Source: JANRKN01 sp033763435 (GTDB taxonomy: Bacteria; Planctomycetota; Phycisphaerae; Phycisphaerales; UBA1924). Taken from it: 7,167 nucleotides of DNA. A program made the translations under genes and the position numbers. The stretch lies in NCBI GenBank assembly GCA_033763435.1, contig JANRKN010000148.1, positions 1 through 7,167 on the forward strand, in the 5' to 3' direction. Below are positions 5,151 through 7,167 of this stretch, piece by piece. The notes below the pieces were generated by a model that was given only the letters and a program-made list of their open reading frames with translations, did no database searches and was not told the origin of the DNA. The first letter of the stretch is position 1. Each line of letters starts with the position of its first letter.

Positions 5151-6779
5151 ATGGACCAGACCGTCGAGGAACGATCGATGCTGACCGCTGCGTTGCCCAC
5201 GCGGGCGATTCCCGCGCCGAACTCTGTGACCAAGCGCTTTGTGCTGCTGGGCGTGATCCTCGCGCCGCTGGCGATCGTCGCGGGTCTGCTGTACATCATC
5301 GCGGGCGCGATCCAGTCGGGGCCGGCGATGCAGGCCAAGGCCGTAGGCGCGGGCGCGGGCGCGACGGGGATGCACGACTCCAAGGGGCGCTCGGTGGTAA
5401 CGATGATCGCCGAGGGTCTGAAGGACGGCGCCGCGCCAGCGATCGCCGTCGCACCCGCGGCTGCGCCCGTTCCGACCGCGGCTCCCGCGCCTGCCCAGGC
5501 TCCGGAGACCGCGCCCGGCGTCGCCCCGGCCGCCGAGCAGCCCGCGGGCAAGAAGCTCGCCCAGCCTGAGAGCCTCAAGCAGGGCTTCGTCCTGGTCGTG
5601 GAAGATAAGTCGGGCCGGGCCTCGCCCACGTCGCCCATCTATGTCACCGGCACGTTCAACAACTGGAACCCCGCCGACCCGGCGTTCAAGCTTCAGCCCC
5701 AGTCGGACATGCGCTGGCGCATCATCATGAAGCAGCCGCCCGAGGGCAACCCCATCGCCTTCAAGTTCACCCGCGGCTCGTGGGAGTACGAAGAGCTCAA
5801 CGCGGATATGTCGGTCCCGGGCAACCGCACGCTCGAGCCCATCGATGTCTCCACCCTCAAGGGTGATGAGCAGCCGAAGATCGAGATGGTCGTGCATCGC
5901 TGGGGCGATCAGCGCCCGCAGTATCAGGACCGCAAGGCGCTGGACCCCGACCGCGCGCTCACCATTACGGGCGACTGGCGCCGGCTGAGCATCCCGGGCG
6001 GCGCCGGGCCCGCCTCACGCCTGATGCGCGACGCGATCGTCTGGCTCCCGCCGGGCTATTTCGCACCCGAGAACGCCTCGCGGCGTTATCCGGTGCTGTA
6101 TTTGATGGACGGGCAGAACGTCTTCGAGAAGCTGCCCACGGTGCCGGGTGAGTGGGGCGCTGACGAGACCGCCACCGAGCTGATCGCTGCGGGCAAGGTC
6201 GAGCCGATGATCATCGTGGGCGTGCCCAACGGAGCCTCGGCCCGCATGAACGAGTATTTGCCGATCGACGCGCTGCGGGAAGTCCCGCCCGCGGGCGATC
6301 AGTTCGCCGACTGGCTCGTGAGCGTGGTTGTGCCGCGGGTCGACCGGGCGTTTCGCACGGACCCCGCGCGCAACACCATCGGCGGCTCGTCGCTGGGCGC
6401 GATCATCAGCCTGCACGCCGCGGGGCGCCATCCGAGCGTCTTCAAGGCCGTGCTTGCCGAGTCGCCCTCGCTGACGGCGGGTGCGATGGACGAGCGTTGG
6501 CGCTCGTGGGCCTCGGGTTTCAAGGGCTGGCCCGCGCGTCTCTACCTCGGTATGGGTGGCAAGGAGCACAACGACCCCGCCAAGGCCGACGCAGACCTCG
6601 CGCTGGTCAACGCCGTCACGCAGCTGCGCGACGAGGCGATCAACGCCGAGCGTGCCGCCGGTCGCGATCCGGGCGGCGTGAAGCTCCTCGTCGATCCCGA
6701 GGCGACGCACACCGAGTCCGCGTGGGCCAAGCGCCTGCCCGAGGCGCTCAAGTTCCTGTTCCCGCCGGCCAAGCGCTGA
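5151..6779 (+). CDS. Membrane-anchored CBM48-like/alpha-beta-hydrolase (EstD/Fes-type esterase)
   Basis: The 542-residue protein is built in four parts. There is one transmembrane helix near the N-terminus (about 29-53), an Ala/Pro-rich spacer (about 94-135), a CBM48/AMPK-glycogen-binding-like beta domain (about 145-235) with IYVTGTFNNWNP at 163-174, and an alpha/beta-hydrolase of the EstD/Fes type (about 260-540). In the hydrolase, YLMDGQNVF (317-325) is family-typical, the nucleophile elbow is G-S-S-L-G with S414, and the likely catalytic His is H520 in ATHTESAW. The acidic member may be E472 in GGKEHNDP, by position only. Relatives hydrolyse esters such as siderophore, acyl-sugar or feruloyl esters, and the substrate here is unknown. 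The single N-terminal helix suggests an inner-membrane anchor with both domains in the periplasm. The gene is divergent from pgsA and has no plus-strand partner close upstream, so it is probably transcribed alone. Confidence 0.85.
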   Translation: MDQTVEERSMLTAALPTRAIPAPNSVTKRFVLLGVILAPLAIVAGLLYIIAGAIQSGPAMQAKAVGAGAGATGMHDSKGRSVVTMIAEGLKDGAAPAIAVAPAAAPVPTAAPAPAQAPETAPGVAPAAEQPAGKKLAQPESLKQGFVLVVEDKSGRASPTSPIYVTGTFNNWNPADPAFKLQPQSDMRWRIIMKQPPEGNPIAFKFTRGSWEYEELNADMSVPGNRTLEPIDVSTLKGDEQPKIEMVVHRWGDQRPQYQDRKALDPDRALTITGDWRRLSIPGGAGPASRLMRDAIVWLPPGYFAPENASRRYPVLYLMDGQNVFEKLPTVPGEWGADETATELIAAGKVEPMIIVGVPNGASARMNEYLPIDALREVPPAGDQFADWLVSVVVPRVDRAFRTDPARNTIGGSSLGAIISLHAAGRHPSVFKAVLAESPSLTAGAMDERWRSWASGFKGWPARLYLGMGGKEHNDPAKADADLALVNAVTQLRDEAINAERAAGRDPGGVKLLVDPEATHTESAWAKRLPEALKFLFPPAKR

Positions 6780-6911
6780 GCGCAGCAGGGGCGCCTTCGT
6801 CCGCGAATCCTGAACCTCGGGCCGTCCGTGTGTATCGCCCGCTCGGTCGGCCCCGCCTGGCGCGGCGGATGAGTCGTCGCGCTCGCGTCCATGGCGATCC
6901 GTGCTTGTCAC

Positions 6912-6931
6912 CCTCCGCTTTCGCGCGGGGG
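6912..6931 (+). terminator. GC-rich hairpin after the esterase gene, possible terminator
   Basis: CCTCCGC (6912-6918) pairs with GCGGGGG (6925-6931) to give a 7-bp stem with one G-T wobble and a six-base loop, followed by CTTTGTG. It lies 132 bp after the esterase stop and 10 bases before the next Shine-Dalgarno. It could be a weak intrinsic terminator or a leader hairpin of the next gene; the short T-run argues against a strong terminator. The rest of the 175-bp gap (6780-6954) shows nothing else I can name. Confidence 0.35.
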
Positions 6932-6954
6932 CTTTGTGCAGGGGAGTTTGGCGC

Positions 6955-7167
6955 ATGTCCATTCGAGCGGTCGGCCGACTTGTTGCTCTTGCGCTCTCTG
7001 CGGGCATGGCTGCGCCAGCGTCTGCCCAAGTCACCGACTGGACCAACGTCAACGGCGGTTCGTGGTTTGACCCGGCCAACTGGCAGGGCGGCATCGTCCC
7101 TCACGCCAACGGGCGGTCCGCGCGCTTCCCCTCGGGGATGGTCATCACCGGCACCATCGACCTCAAC
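6955..7167 (+). CDS. Secreted surface protein, N-terminal fragment
   Basis: An open frame from the ATG at 6955 runs 71 codons to the right edge without a stop. GGGGAG at 6941-6946 lies eight bases upstream. Residues 1-24 form a signal peptide: Arg at 4 and 8, a hydrophobic core LVALALSAGMAA, and PASA before Gln25, so cleavage by signal peptidase I is expected between 24 and 25. The mature start, DWTNVNGGSWFDPANWQGG and then IVPHANGRSARF, matches the Trp-rich opening motif seen at the N-terminus of large planctomycete extracellular proteins made of beta-strand repeats, often ending in PEP-CTERM or dockerin-type tails. Whether such repeats or a sorting tail exist here cannot be seen. It is probably exported to the cell surface; no enzymatic function is implied. 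Confidence 0.75.
   Translation, partial: MSIRAVGRLVALALSAGMAAPASAQVTDWTNVNGGSWFDPANWQGGIVPHANGRSARFPSGMVITGTIDLN

Noticed and set aside
4389..5897. Long minus-strand frame of 502 residues and overlapping plus-strand frames over pgsA and the esterase
   Set aside because: These are GC-rich shadow frames. PgsA and the esterase have full motifs, codon logic and ribosome binding sites, while the shadows are Arg/Ala/His-rich without motifs.
6853..6868. Hairpin CCGCC/GGCGG in the gap after the esterase
   Set aside because: A 5-bp stem with a six-base loop and no T-run is expected by chance in DNA this GC-rich.
6015..7094. Minus-strand frame of 359 residues opposite the esterase and the surface-protein start
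   Set aside because: It is antisense to two genes with clear signatures and has no recognisable domain or ribosome binding site.
1..7167. Defence system, mobile element, CRISPR array or biosynthetic cluster
   Set aside because: All recognisable genes are housekeeping, envelope or metabolic types. There is no transposase, integrase, repeat-spacer pattern, toxin-antitoxin pair or nuclease in any frame I could support.

Overview
This is a GC-rich stretch of bacterial chromosome, about 70% GC by eye, tightly packed with genes. The best fit is a planctomycete-like bacterium, probably class Phycisphaerae. That placement is inferred from three things: the N-terminus of the last gene (signal peptide followed by a W...G.W.DPANW.GG..P surface-protein motif common in planctomycetes), the GC content, and a ComM homologue that lacks the usual cysteines. 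No 16S or other phylogenetic marker is present. I see no mobile element, CRISPR array, tRNA, rRNA or phage gene.

Left part (1-2098, minus strand). Three genes lie head to tail and probably form one operon, read from right to left. They are an alpha-ketoglutaric-semialdehyde-type aldehyde dehydrogenase (2098 to 701, TTG start behind a strong AAGGAG), a small two-helix membrane protein of unknown function (692 to 138), and the first 38 codons of an FtsX/LolC-type ABC transporter permease (from 115, running off the left edge).

Middle (2132-4993). The plus-strand gene at 2132-3730 is a ComM/YifB-type AAA+ ATPase (Mg-chelatase-like), a family linked to natural transformation. It starts 33 bp from the divergent dehydrogenase and carries a Gly-rich repeat insert. 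Its stop codon sits in a 13-bp sequence repeated three times. Converging on it from the right is a two-gene phospholipid operon, pgsA then pgpA, whose coding regions overlap as TGATG. The two products catalyse consecutive steps of phosphatidylglycerol synthesis.

Right part (5151-7167, plus strand). A membrane-anchored protein joins a CBM48-like carbohydrate-binding fold to an EstD/Fes-type alpha/beta-hydrolase. After a 175-bp gap with a possible hairpin comes the start of a secreted surface protein cut by the right edge.

Overall this looks like ordinary core and envelope gene content, not an accessory island. I found no convincing undescribed multi-gene system. The items most worth a second look are the cysteine-free ComM, the repeats in and just after comM, the compact divergent promoter with a possible leaderless comM transcript, and the CBM48-esterase fusion.
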